The notes: generated by a model not told the origin, from the letters alone. DNA of 64,000 bases from Pseudomonas sp. FeN3W (GCA_030263805.2 CP136010.1:4045001-4109000); one strand, 5' to 3'; counted from the stretch's first letter, positions 8,573-15,944 are shown. Program-made: numbers and translations.

Positions 8573-9253
8573 TTACTTCTTCACGTTCAGGTAGTCGCCA
8601 GTCGTGTTCAGCACGATGGTGACATCGGCGTTGGTGCGGTTACGCCAGAACCAGCCATGGGTGCCATCGAACAGCGCGGTCAGGTCGCCCTTGTCGCCTT
8701 TCACCTGACGCCCTTTGCTGTAGCTGTGGAAATCGCCTTGGGCGGCGTTGTAGATCTCACCGTGGGTGTCGTGGTTGACCGGGCCGGATGCGGTCCATTC
8801 ATAGCTCACAGTGCTGCCCTTGAGCATTTCCAGCTTGATCTCCCGACCTTCGCCTGGCGTCAGGGTTACGGTGACCTGATCGGACTTGGCGTTGGCAGCA
8901 GGTTTGCTGGATACGGGAGCCGCGGGCTGAGGGGCTGCTGCCACTTGCTGTACGGGTGGCGCTACCGGTGCAGGTGCCGGTGCAGCAGCAACGACAGGAG
9001 CTGGGGCCGGAGCAGCTGCCGCTTTCGACGCAGCCTCGTCAGCCAAAGCCTCGGCAGCGAGGGTGATCTTGATCTCGCCCATTTGCGTCAGGCCCATGGC
9101 GCGGCCCAGGCCGGTCGGGTCGACCGCGTATTCCGAAGGCATCACCACGGTGACCAGCAGGCCCATGGCGACAGCCAGGGCAATGACGGTGGAACGAACG
9201 AGTTGGCGGCTGCTCGGCAATTCGCTTGCCGATGGGAGTGGAGAATTGAACAT
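8573..9253 (-). CDS. Membrane-anchored periplasmic protein with Ala/Pro linker (transmembrane anchor protein)
   Basis: This 226-residue protein has one transmembrane helix (about residues 20-42, RSTVIALAVAMGLLVTVVMP), a long Ala/Pro/Val linker (about 75-122) and a compact C-terminal domain (about 125-226) that looks beta-rich. That domain has conserved-looking His residues in NHDTHGE, DFHSYSKG and DGTHGWFWRNR. It lies 12 bases after the HupE-like gene, so it is co-transcribed and probably works with it. Homologues are usually listed only as transmembrane anchor proteins. A periplasmic metal-handling role is my inference from the context and the His placement. Confidence 0.7.
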   Translation of the reverse strand: MFNSPLPSASELPSSRQLVRSTVIALAVAMGLLVTVVMPSEYAVDPTGLGRAMGLTQMGEIKITLAAEALADEAASKAAAAPAPAPVVAAAPAPAPVAPPVQQVAAAPQPAAPVSSKPAANAKSDQVTVTLTPGEGREIKLEMLKGSTVSYEWTASGPVNHDTHGEIYNAAQGDFHSYSKGRQVKGDKGDLTALFDGTHGWFWRNRTNADVTIVLNTTGDYLNVKK

Positions 9254-9265
9254 GATCAGGAGTCC

Positions 9266-10003
9266 TTAAGCGGTCAGAAACAGGCCGGAGATCTGGTAAC
9301 CCATCAACAGGAAACCAGCACTCATCATTGCGACGTTGGCGGTATAGGCATGACGCCAGAAGCTTGGGGTCTGCCTCCAGAAGCCCATCAGGATCAGAAT
9401 GGCGCTCAACGCCATCAGCTGACCGATCTCCACCCCTACGTTGAAGGCGATCAGGTTGGGGATCAGCCCATCGGGAGAGATCTCGTATTCCTGGATCTTG
9501 GTTGCCAGGCCGAAGCCGTGCAGCAGGCCGAAAATCAGCGTGGCGGCCTTGGTGTTCGGCTGATAGCCGAACCAGCGCTGGAAGGCGCCCAGGTTATCCA
9601 GGGCCTTGTACACCACCGAGAAACCGATGATTGCGTCGATGACGTACGAGCTGATGCTGACTTCCGTCAGCACGCCGATCAGCAGCGTCACCGAATGGCC
9701 GACCGCAAACAGCGTGACGTACAGGCCGACATCCTTCAGCCGGTAGAGGAAGAAGATGACGCCGAACAGGAACAGCAGATGGTCGTATCCCGTGACCATG
9801 TGCTTGGCGCCCATGTAGATGAAGGGGATCAGCATGACCCCGGTGCTTTCCTGGATGAAGCCCTTGTCACCCTCGGCCACGGCATGGGCCAGAGCTTCTG
9901 GCATGCCGATGAACAGCGAGGCGACGAGCAGGAACAGCAGATACAACAGGTGGCGTGAACGCATGGCGAACAGGCCCCCACCCTTTAGGGAGTGCGAATG
10001 CAT
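9266..10003 (-). CDS. HupE/UreJ-family membrane metal permease
   Basis: This 245-residue protein has a signal-like first helix and six to seven further membrane segments. It shows family marks of HupE/UreJ nickel/cobalt permeases: H-x5-D-H in HMVTGYDHLLFL (about residues 68-75), then FAVGHSVTLLIGV and FGLLHGFGLA. I retained the ATG at 10003 because AAGGA lies eight bases upstream; an internal ATG at 9964 is an alternative. It is the second gene of an operon that starts at 10407 and is divergent from a CsoR/RcnR-type repressor gene. Known relatives import Ni or Co. Control by a metal-relieved repressor would suit detoxification better, so the direction of transport is open. Confidence 0.82.
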   Translation of the reverse strand: MHSHSLKGGGLFAMRSRHLLYLLFLLVASLFIGMPEALAHAVAEGDKGFIQESTGVMLIPFIYMGAKHMVTGYDHLLFLFGVIFFLYRLKDVGLYVTLFAVGHSVTLLIGVLTEVSISSYVIDAIIGFSVVYKALDNLGAFQRWFGYQPNTKAATLIFGLLHGFGLATKIQEYEISPDGLIPNLIAFNVGVEIGQLMALSAILILMGFWRQTPSFWRHAYTANVAMMSAGFLLMGYQISGLFLTA

Positions 10004-10050
10004 GGATCAATCCTTTCTTGCAGTGATTGTTGGCCGCAGAGCGGCCTTGG

Positions 10051-10407
10051 TCAGGAAGCAAGCACAGGACGGGGTGGGCGTTCGATACGGAAGATGGGGG
10101 GCCAAGGCACGGAATCGCCCAGCATGGCCAGGTGTACCGAGGCTTCGAAATGACTGGAGAAGTGGATTGCAGCTGGTATCTGAGGCGTTTCGTGCTGGTG
10201 ATCGGGCGTCAGGGGGGAGTGGTAGTGATCAGAGCACTGCGCACAACTCAGGGACGAGTCGTGGGAGTGATCATGAGTCAGGCTCTGGGCGCTCTTTGCC
10301 GTGATTTGCGAGAGGACGGAAAGTGAATAGGCATGACCGGTCCAGGCCAGCAGAAAGGCCATTGCCAAAGCCACGATCATGGTCGCTGAAAGAAAACGAC
10401 GAGACAT
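10051..10407 (-). CDS. Small His-rich membrane/periplasmic protein (CzcI/DUF2946-like in style)
   Basis: This 118-residue protein has an N-terminal hydrophobic signal/anchor (MSRRFLSATMIVALAMAFLL), then a His-rich stretch with a CAQC pair (about residues 40-65: THDHSHD, SCAQCSDHYHS, DHQHE). It ends in a Pro/Arg-rich tail (RIERPPRPVL), a layout also seen in small CzcI-type proteins. I used the internal ATG at 10407; an upstream ATG at 10458 would run through the operator. It is the first gene of the leftward operon and probably binds metal in the periplasm. Family assignment is by general resemblance only. Confidence 0.6.
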   Translation of the reverse strand: MSRRFLSATMIVALAMAFLLAWTGHAYSLSVLSQITAKSAQSLTHDHSHDSSLSCAQCSDHYHSPLTPDHQHETPQIPAAIHFSSHFEASVHLAMLGDSVPWPPIFRIERPPRPVLAS

Positions 10408-10456
10408 CCCAATGCTTATCCGGTTGAAACACGGTGTGAAATAGCGCGTTTGACCC

Positions 10457-10474
10457 AACCCCCCCAGGGGGATA
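10457..10474. promoter_or_regulatory. CsoR/RcnR-type operator between repressor gene and HupE-like operon
   Basis: Seven C residues, one A and five G residues, flanked by A and AT, form a nearly perfect copy of the palindrome at 6942. It lies between the divergent starts at 10407 and 10515, so one repressor could shut down its own gene and the metal operon together. Confidence 0.7.
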
Positions 10475-10514
10475 GCATGCAGAGCGTAAAGTATCGCCGT
10501 CTGAGACTCAAGTC

Positions 10515-10820
10515 ATGTCAGAACACGTTCACGACCAACCGCATGGTCACGCTCATACCCACCAGACTCACGACGCCATCATCAAACGCCTCAAGCGAGC
10601 GGACGGCCACCTGCGCAGCATCATCACCATGATCGATGAAGGACGTGAATGCGTGGACATCGCCCAGCAGCTCCATGCTGTTGAAAAGGCCGTGTGCCAG
10701 GCGAAGCGGACACTGATCCAGGACCACATCGACCATTGCCTGGAAGACTCGGTGACAGCCCTGAGCAAGGGCGACCGTTCGGCACTGGACGAATTCAAGC
10801 AAATCACCAAATACCTGTAG
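10515..10820 (+). CDS. CsoR/RcnR-family metal-sensing repressor with His-rich N-terminus (NreA/InrS-like)
   Basis: This 101-residue all-helical DNA-binding protein of the DUF156 family represses exporter genes until it binds its metal. The N-terminus is His-rich (HVHDQPHGHAHTHQTH). The core carries the Cys46-His71-Cys75 triad (RECVDI; QDHIDHC). This is the C-H-C arrangement of CsoR (copper) and InrS (nickel), not the C-H-H arrangement of E. coli RcnR. With the NreB-like exporter and HupE-like permease nearby, nickel or cobalt is the best guess, and copper is possible. The operator at 10457 implies autoregulation, and the perfect site at 6942 should be a second target. Confidence 0.88.
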   Translation: MSEHVHDQPHGHAHTHQTHDAIIKRLKRADGHLRSIITMIDEGRECVDIAQQLHAVEKAVCQAKRTLIQDHIDHCLEDSVTALSKGDRSALDEFKQITKYL

Positions 10821-10840
10821 GCACGGTGCTCGGTTGTTGA

Positions 10841-11281
10841 ATGTTTGAGTACGGCGGTTACCTCGGCCTGTTTCTGGCTGCATTCGGCGCGGCAACCCTG
10901 CTGCCCATGCAATCGGAGGCAGTGCTGGGCGGACTGCTGATATCCGAGCGTTTTTCCACAGCCATCCTGCTGGTGGTGGCCACCACAGGCAACGTACTCG
11001 GATCGGTTGTGAACTGGCTGCTGGGACGAGGTATCGAGGCTTATCGCGAAAAGCGCTGGTTTCCGGTAAAGCAAGCGGCCTTCGAAAAAGCCAAAGCCTC
11101 CTATGAACGTTACGGGTACTGGTCGCTGCTGCTCAGTTGGGTACCCATCATTGGAGACCCGCTAACCGTGATCGCCGGCGTGATGAAAGAGCCGCTCTGG
11201 CGGTTCGTCCTGATCGTCACGCTCGCCAAGGGCGGACGGTATCTGGTCCTTGCGATTCTCATCCTGGAGAACCTGAGTTGA
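10841..11281 (+). CDS. YqaA-type DedA/VTT-domain membrane protein
   Basis: This 146-residue membrane protein of the VTT/SNARE-associated group matches short YqaA proteins (FLAAFGAATLLPMQSEAVLGGLL near the N-terminus; GNVLGSVVNWLLGRG; WVPIIGDPLTVIAGVM). Four hydrophobic segments are visible. It starts 20 bases after the repressor stop, so the two are probably one transcript, and its stop overlaps a TTG start of the traX fragment. DedA-like proteins support membrane homeostasis and sometimes metal or drug tolerance; a specific role here is not known. Confidence 0.85.
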   Translation: MFEYGGYLGLFLAAFGAATLLPMQSEAVLGGLLISERFSTAILLVVATTGNVLGSVVNWLLGRGIEAYREKRWFPVKQAAFEKAKASYERYGYWSLLLSWVPIIGDPLTVIAGVMKEPLWRFVLIVTLAKGGRYLVLAILILENLS

Positions 11282-11526
11282 GCGCGTACGAATCACCACC
11301 TTCGCGGGTTGAACGACACAACGGACAGGACCTCATCAAGTGGATCGCCCTGCTCACGATGGTGCTCGACCACATGCGTCTGGCATGGCCATCACTGGAT
11401 AACCTGTTCATTCTGGGACGCCTCTCGTTCCCGCTGTTTTGCCTGGCGATCGCCGTGAATGTCTGTCGAACGGAAGTTGGCGCGTTGTTCACTCGCAGCA
11501 ATGGCCGCTACCTAAGGAAGGTCTGA
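11278..11526 (+). pseudogene. Truncated TraX-family membrane protein
   Basis: A TTG at 11278, overlapping the yqaA stop, opens a frame with the TraX N-terminal signature KWIALLTMVLDHM and LGRLSFPLFCLAIAVNV. TraX-like proteins are normally over 200 residues. Here the homology stops at about residue 65, followed by unrelated codons and a stop at 11526. The break coincides with the start of mobile-element sequence, so the gene was probably cut by insertion and deletion. The native start and coupling to yqaA look intact. Confidence 0.7.
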
Positions 11527-11763
11527 AGTAACCCTGTATTTCCGGTCGACTTCAGCCCTTGCTGCTTTTGAAAGCGGGCCGTCGATCAAAATCGACCAGG
11601 TAACCCGCTCAGTTCTCCGTTTTTGGCCGCCGCGAGCACCTCGCAGCAGCCATTTTCCGCATTAGGGGGCATGCCGAGATAAGGCAAAAATTAGGACATT
11701 CGTTCTGTAACCTGCTGTATCTAAAGGATTAACTTTGAGAGGCGCTGCTCAGTAGTGGCGGCT
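11527..11763. other. Mobile-element remnant with a Tn3-family-like terminus
   Basis: No gene is visible. At 11665-11690 the string GGGGGCATGCCGAGATAA, followed by GGCAAAAATTAGGAC, looks like the terminal repeat of a Tn3-family element. From memory it most resembles the Tn4651 subgroup, which I could not check. Positions 11511-11540 (GGAAGGTCTGAAGTAAC) may be an insertion-sequence end. No matching opposite end of either was found in the window. Confidence 0.4.
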
Positions 11764-11771
11764 AAATATTG
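11764..11771. repeat. Target-site duplication of the IS21-family element, left copy
   Basis: AAATATTG lies directly against the left terminus of the element and is repeated exactly at 14377-14384. Eight bases is within the usual IS21 range. Confidence 0.9.
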
Positions 11772-11965
11772 TGTTGGCGCTGATGGAAAATTGACCCACC
11801 CTGCCGATTGAAATTTGACCCAGGGCGGATTGCTGATTTTGTTACCAGCAACTGTGGATAAGTCTACCAGCGCAGCTGCTGTTGCCCCCACTCCTTCGCT
11901 AGCCCAGTTCAGCTGTTGAAGACCTGCCACATGCAGCCATGCAGCAGGCCGTCGTCACCATGAAA

Positions 11966-12769
11966 TCAGAACGACTCATCGTCCTCCGGTTCCTGGCCGC
12001 CCTTACGCTTTCGCTCCCGTGATTTGATCTTGGCCTGGGCCGCCAAGCTACTGTGTTGCAGGCGATAGGACTCGTTACCGGTTTCGACGATGTGGCAGTG
12101 GTGGGTCAGCCGATCCAGCAGGGCGGTGGTCATCTTGGCGTCGCCGAACACGCTCGACCATTCGGCGAAGCTCAGGTTGGTGGTGATCACCACGCTGGTG
12201 TGTTCGTACAGCTTGGACAGCAGGTGAAACAGCAACGCACCGCCAGCCTGGCTGAACGGCAGATAACCCAGTTCGTCGAGGATGACCAGATCCATGCGCA
12301 GCAGTGCCTGGGCGATCCGCCCGGCTTTGCCGTCGTGTTTTTCGCGCTCCAGCAGATTGACCAGATCGACCGTGGAGTAGAAGCGCACGCGCTTACCGTG
12401 CCGGGTGATGCCGGACACGGCCAGCGCGGTGGCTAGGTGGGTTTTACCGGTGCCTGGCCCACCGATCAGCACCACGTTCTGCGCGGTGTCGGTAAAGCTC
12501 AGATTGGCCAGCTCGCTGATCAAGCGAGCGTCGGCGCTGGAGGCGCTGAAGTCGAAGCCGGCCAGATCGCGGTGCATCGGCAGCTTGGCCATGTTCATCT
12601 GGTGGCTCACCGAGCGCATGGCGCGATCTGTGTGCTCTTGTTCCAGCAGGTGTTCGAGCAGCCACTTGGACGAGGCTGTGTTCGACTCACCCTGTGCAGT
12701 TAACTCCGCCCAGGCCGTGGCCATGCCGTGCAGGCGCAGCTCCTTGAGTTCCGCCATCAAATCACGCAT
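11966..12769 (-). CDS. istB: IS21-family helper ATPase IstB
   Basis: This 267-residue AAA+ ATPase assists the IstA transposase in target selection. It has Walker A GGPGTGKTHLA, Walker B LVILDELGYLPFSQ and the ISTB-type C-terminal part (SVVITTNLSFAEWSSVFGD; ALLDRLTHHCHIVETG). The start at 12769 (MRDLMAEL) overlaps the end of istA by eight bases, the usual coupled arrangement. An upstream in-frame ATG at 12898 lies inside istA and is rejected. Length and motifs are complete. Confidence 0.93.
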   Translation of the reverse strand: MRDLMAELKELRLHGMATAWAELTAQGESNTASSKWLLEHLLEQEHTDRAMRSVSHQMNMAKLPMHRDLAGFDFSASSADARLISELANLSFTDTAQNVVLIGGPGTGKTHLATALAVSGITRHGKRVRFYSTVDLVNLLEREKHDGKAGRIAQALLRMDLVILDELGYLPFSQAGGALLFHLLSKLYEHTSVVITTNLSFAEWSSVFGDAKMTTALLDRLTHHCHIVETGNESYRLQHSSLAAQAKIKSRERKRKGGQEPEDDESF

Positions 12770-14270
12770 GACCGACCTCCTCGGCCTGGCCACGCAGGCG
12801 GTCGTAGCGCGCCGTGTTAGCGACGGGGGCTTCCTTGAGCGACAAGTGGGTTTCGACGCTGGGTGGTGGTTCGGTCGCGGCCAGGCGCGCCACGACATTG
12901 AGGATGTGTTCGGCGCTCAGGCTGCCGCTTTCCAGTACCAGCTCAACAGCCACCAGCACCGCATCGAGCCCGGCGACCGGTACGGCAGCCAGAACTTGCG
13001 CCATGATCCGGTCACCGCCGGCATGACGCCCCAGACCGTGCTTAAGCTGACGCAGCGGCGCCGGCAGATCAGCAAAGGGCGCGCCGTTGCGCAGCGCACC
13101 GGGCTTGCGTTCGATCAGCGGGAGGTAGTGCTGCCAGTCATAGCTGACCTGGTCGCGATCCAGCAAGCGGACATGGCTGGCGATCAGCGCGTCGTCAGCC
13201 ACCACCTCGATTCGCGTCGGATACAAACGGCTGCTGACCCACTTACCCGCGTACTCACACGGCACCGAGTAGCGGTTGCGCCCGACGCTGACCAGACAGG
13301 TGCTGGAGACCCGCGCAGGCCGCTCGACGTAACCGTCGAATGGCGCTGGCACAGGCATCAGTTCAGCGCGCTCCAACTCCAGCACTTCGGCTACACTCAG
13401 CCCGCTGTATTGAGGGTGCGTCAGCTCGTTCCAAAGCGCGCGGCAGCGCTGGCCCAGCCAGGCATTGAGTTCCTCGAAGGAGTGAAAATGACAGTCCTGG
13501 GCGTCTAGCCAGATGCGCCTACGGCTGTCTTGCACGTTCTTTTCAACGATGCCCTTTTCCCAACCAGCGGCGACGTTGCAGAAGTCCGGATCGAACAGGT
13601 AATGCGCGCACATCACCGCAAAGCGTGCATTCACCGCCCGGCCTTTGCCCTTATTGACCTTGTCGACGGCGGTCTTCATGTTGTCGTAGATGCCCCGGCG
13701 CGGCACGCCGCCCAAGGCGCCGAACGAGCGTGTATGGGCGTCAAATAACATCTCATGGCCCTGGCTCGGATACGCCACAAGCCAGAACGCACGGCTGGCA
13801 CACAGCTTCAGATGTGCCACCTGCATACGCCGGTAAATGCCGCCGACCAGCAAGCCTTCCTCGCTCCAGTCAAACTGAAACGCCTCGCCAAGAGCAAAGG
13901 TCAGCGGCACAAAGGCCTGCGACGCCTTGCCCTGTCCCCCTCGCCAGGCACGGATAAACGCGGTGAGCTGGCTGTAGCCACCGTCATAACCATCGGCTTT
14001 GATTTGCGCCAACAGCGCCTTGGCACTGCGCCGCTGTTGCTTGGGGCGCAGCGAATCGGCTTTTAGCGCCTGCTCTAGCGTGGCGTGAAAAGGGCTGAGT
14101 TTGTTAAAGATCGCGCGGCGTTGGTACACCGGCTGCTTGGCCTCAGGTGCTCTGACCCACTTGCGAATCGTGTTGCGCGCCAGCCCGGTGCGCTTGGCTA
14201 TCTCATGCAGCGACAGCTTGTCGCGGAAATACATCCGCCGAATTTTGCCCATCATTTCCATACTGATCAC
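12762..14270 (-). CDS. istA: IS21-family transposase IstA
   Basis: This 502-residue transposase has an N-terminal helix-turn-helix (KLSLHEIAKRTGLARNTIRKWV, about residues 17-38), an rve/DDE integrase core (FQFDWSEEGLLVGG for the first Asp; GIYDNMKTAVDKVNKGKG for the second; EKGIVEKNVQDSRRRIW for the Glu) and a C-terminal Mu-type region. The frame is open from end to end. A short palindrome, CTGCTCAA and TTGAGCAG at 14283-14301, sits just upstream of the start and may belong to the istA promoter. Confidence 0.94.
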   Translation of the reverse strand: MISMEMMGKIRRMYFRDKLSLHEIAKRTGLARNTIRKWVRAPEAKQPVYQRRAIFNKLSPFHATLEQALKADSLRPKQQRRSAKALLAQIKADGYDGGYSQLTAFIRAWRGGQGKASQAFVPLTFALGEAFQFDWSEEGLLVGGIYRRMQVAHLKLCASRAFWLVAYPSQGHEMLFDAHTRSFGALGGVPRRGIYDNMKTAVDKVNKGKGRAVNARFAVMCAHYLFDPDFCNVAAGWEKGIVEKNVQDSRRRIWLDAQDCHFHSFEELNAWLGQRCRALWNELTHPQYSGLSVAEVLELERAELMPVPAPFDGYVERPARVSSTCLVSVGRNRYSVPCEYAGKWVSSRLYPTRIEVVADDALIASHVRLLDRDQVSYDWQHYLPLIERKPGALRNGAPFADLPAPLRQLKHGLGRHAGGDRIMAQVLAAVPVAGLDAVLVAVELVLESGSLSAEHILNVVARLAATEPPPSVETHLSLKEAPVANTARYDRLRGQAEEVGHA

Positions 14271-14376
14271 CCTGTGTTCTCCTGCTCAAAAATTGAGCAG
14301 AAGCAGTTGAACACCTGGGTCAGTTTTCAGTCGGCAGAACAGCCTCTACTGGGTCAGTTTTCGGTCAGCGGCAACA

Positions 14377-14384
14377 AAATATTG
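14377..14384. repeat. Target-site duplication of the IS21-family element, right copy
   Basis: AAATATTG follows the right terminus and matches 11764-11771 exactly. Joining the two sides restores a continuous pre-insertion sequence. Confidence 0.9.
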
Positions 14385-14387
14385 ATC

Positions 14388-14419
14388 AATTATCTATGCC
14401 GAGATAATTGCAGATAATT
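14388..14419. other. Candidate tyrosine-recombinase core site (resolution-site-like)
   Basis: Two 8-bp inverted arms, AATTATCT (14388-14395) and AGATAATT (14402-14409), enclose a 6-bp spacer ATGCCG. A third copy of AGATAATT follows at 14412-14419. Arms with a 6- to 8-bp spacer are the layout of tyrosine-recombinase core sites, such as the TnpI or TnpS/TnpT resolution sites of some Tn3-family elements. The spacer plus right arm shares ATGCCGAGATAA with the terminus-like sequence at 11665. No recombinase gene remains nearby. Confidence 0.4.
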
Positions 14420-14814
14420 CCCGCCGTCCGTACCCAGCGCGAGTTCATAAGATTGGAGAAATGCCGAGTTAGAGGGCCTGCGAACAGCTTTGGTCGAGGC
14501 TTTGCGCTTCGACGCATAACGGCTGCTTAGTACTGGGGGCTCTCCCAGAAGCGACAAAGGCGGCCTCAACGAGACCGCCTCAAACCAAGTTTCATCACCG
14601 GTACACGCACCCGGGAGAGGAAGCTCTTGGGCAGGTTTCAATAATAACACCGATCAAAGCGTCACTGCCAAAGCCCTCTCGCACTGCCGAGTAGCCTTCA
14701 GATAGTGTTCATTCGCTCTCTCTCGAAGCTACGGTGCGGATGGTTCGAGACCATCATGCGCAAACTCGGGGCCAAGATGACATTATCAAATGGCCAATTA
14801 TCCTGGAGGCAGTT
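14420..14814. other. Non-coding remnant between IS21 element and truncated antitoxin
   Basis: I see no convincing gene. A GC-rich hairpin, AGGCGGCCTC and GAGACCGCCT around AAC at 14561-14583, has a T-rich run only on the minus strand (TTTGTCG). It could be the terminator of a lost leftward gene. A further copy of ATGCCGAG occurs at 14461. The stretch directly before 14815 contains no strong ribosome-binding site. Confidence 0.4.
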
Positions 14815-15126
14815 ATGGAAAGGCTCCGCGAAAAACTGGATTTGCCGAGAGGCCACTACTATCTGCACGTCGCCGTACTGGCGGGCCTGCCGGTGTCGTT
14901 GATCTCCGATTTGGCAAGCGAGTTGGAGCGATCGCCAGCGCAGATCGCGCAGTGGATCACTGCGTCCCCCGGCAGTGCCGTGATGTCTATACAGGCTGGT
15001 GAGGTGTTCTGTCGTCTTATCGAGATCCTCGATGCGCTATTGGAGCTGTACGATGGGGATCTAGGAGGTGCGCTCCACTGGCTAACGGCACCGAATGTCG
15101 TGCTGTCCAATGAGAGGCCGGTCGAG
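14815..15126 (+). pseudogene. Truncated Xre/MbcA/ParS-type antitoxin
   Basis: From the ATG at 14815 (MERLREKLDLP) the frame encodes the front of a DUF2384-type antitoxin. It has a helical N-terminal domain and the start of the toxin-binding domain (ILDALLELYDGDLGGALHWLTAPN, then LSNERPVEGV). Full proteins continue for 20-30 residues and are followed by a RES toxin gene. Here the conserved sequence stops exactly where the left inverted repeat of the Tn3-family element begins (15127), and the frame runs on meaninglessly to 15261. No RES toxin is present. Confidence 0.6.
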
Positions 15127-15165
15127 GGGGTTTGGGGAGCAACGGAACAGAAAGTGCACTTAAGC
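15127..15165 (+). repeat. Left inverted repeat of the Tn3-family transposon
   Basis: It begins GGGGTTTGGGGAGC and ends CTTAAGC. It aligns with the complement of 20334-20372, with mismatches at positions 17, 23, 24, 28-31 and 34. It abuts the truncated antitoxin gene. Confidence 0.88.
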
Positions 15166-15291
15166 CCAGCGCCTGCCCGCAAACCCTTGTGGCGTCTGGT
15201 TAGTTCGGGAAAACCATCGTTTTGTCGAACCATTGCATCGCCCTTTGTGATTGGCGTATAAACACACAAACACCTATTAGCGGAGAACGCT

Positions 15292-15531
15292 ATGAATACC
15301 ATTCGCTGGAATGTCGCCGTCTCGGCCGACACCGACCAGTCGCTTCGGATGTTTCTGGCCAGCCAGGGCGGCGGCCGTAAGGGCGACCTGTCGCGCTTCA
15401 TCGAAGAAGCGGTACGGGCACACATCCTGGAGCTGAGCGCTGAGCAGGCCAAGGCCGCTAACGCCCATCTGAGTGAGGCAGAATTGACCAACGCGGTTGA
15501 CGAAGCGCTCGACTGGGCACGTAAGCGCTGA
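15292..15531 (+). CDS. Ribbon-helix-helix-type antitoxin of the transposon TA pair
   Basis: This 79-residue protein precedes and overlaps a PIN-domain toxin gene by one base (TGATG). Its N-terminal strand (TIRWNVAVSADTDQSLRMFLASQGG) followed by KGDLSRFIEEAVRAHIL is the ribbon-helix-helix DNA-binding pattern; the acidic C-terminal helix should bind the toxin. RHH/PIN pairs directly upstream of tnpA are known as part of the transposition module in several Tn3-family elements. AGCGGAGA just before the ATG is a fair ribosome site. Autoregulation of the TA-tnpA transcript is likely but not shown. Confidence 0.8.
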   Translation: MNTIRWNVAVSADTDQSLRMFLASQGGGRKGDLSRFIEEAVRAHILELSAEQAKAANAHLSEAELTNAVDEALDWARKR

Positions 15532-15941
15532 TGCGGGTCGTGTTGGATACCAACATCCTGTTCAGCGCCCTGATCTCGCCACATGGCGCGCCCGATGCGA
15601 TCTACCGTGCCTGGCGGGCGGCGCGTTTCGAGGTGGTGACCTCGCGGATGCAACTCGATGAAATTCGTCGAGCCAGCCGCTATCCCAAGCTTCAGGCCAT
15701 CCTACAGCCCGCCAAGGTGGGCGCCATGATCAATAACCTGCAACGGGCTGTGGTACTGGAGCGCCTGACCATCGAGGTCGAAGCCGATGATCCGGATGAC
15801 TCGTTTTTGCTGGCCATGGCCTTGGCGGGCGATGCGGACTACCTGGTAACCGGTGATCGCCGCGCCGGCCTGCTGCAACGCGGGCACATCGAACGCACGC
15901 GGATCGTCACGCCCGCCGTGTTCTGCGTCGAGGTGCTGTGA
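15531..15941 (+). CDS. PIN-domain ribonuclease toxin of the transposon TA pair
   Basis: This 136-residue PIN (VapC-like, PIN_3 type) nuclease has the acidic active-site set: Asp5 in VVLDTNILFSAL, Glu near 43 (LDEIRRASRYPK), Asp near 86-88 (ADDPDDSFLLAMAL) and Asp near 98-104 (DADYLVTGDRR). These residues bind metal and cleave RNA. It is co-translated with the antitoxin, and its stop is three bases before the tnpA start, so TA and transposase probably share a transcript. The active site looks complete. Confidence 0.85.
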   Translation: MRVVLDTNILFSALISPHGAPDAIYRAWRAARFEVVTSRMQLDEIRRASRYPKLQAILQPAKVGAMINNLQRAVVLERLTIEVEADDPDDSFLLAMALAGDADYLVTGDRRAGLLQRGHIERTRIVTPAVFCVEVL

Positions 15942-15944
15942 TCA

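Larger units (their letters stand above)
11772..14376 (-). mobile_element. IS21-family insertion sequence, complete, with target duplication
   Basis: This 2605-bp element encodes istA and istB on the minus strand. The two outer ends match in inverted orientation: TGTTGGCGCTGATGG at 11772 against TGTTGCCGCTGACCG read leftward from 14376, each continuing to a TGACCCA box. A second inner repeat (CTGCCGA followed by TGACCCAG) lies at 11801-11823 and 14315-14336. Multiple terminal repeats are typical of IS21. It is flanked by 8-bp direct repeats AAATATTG, so insertion is clean and probably recent. Both genes look intact. Confidence 0.93.

Noticed and set aside
11221..11280. Possible translational fusion of yqaA and traX
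   Set aside because: The two frames differ and a stop separates them. The TTGA overlap fits coupled genes, not a fusion.
14390..14650. Leftward 86-codon frame between the IS21 element and the antitoxin fragment
   Set aside because: No domain, no start signal, and it crosses the candidate recombination site. It is probably chance.
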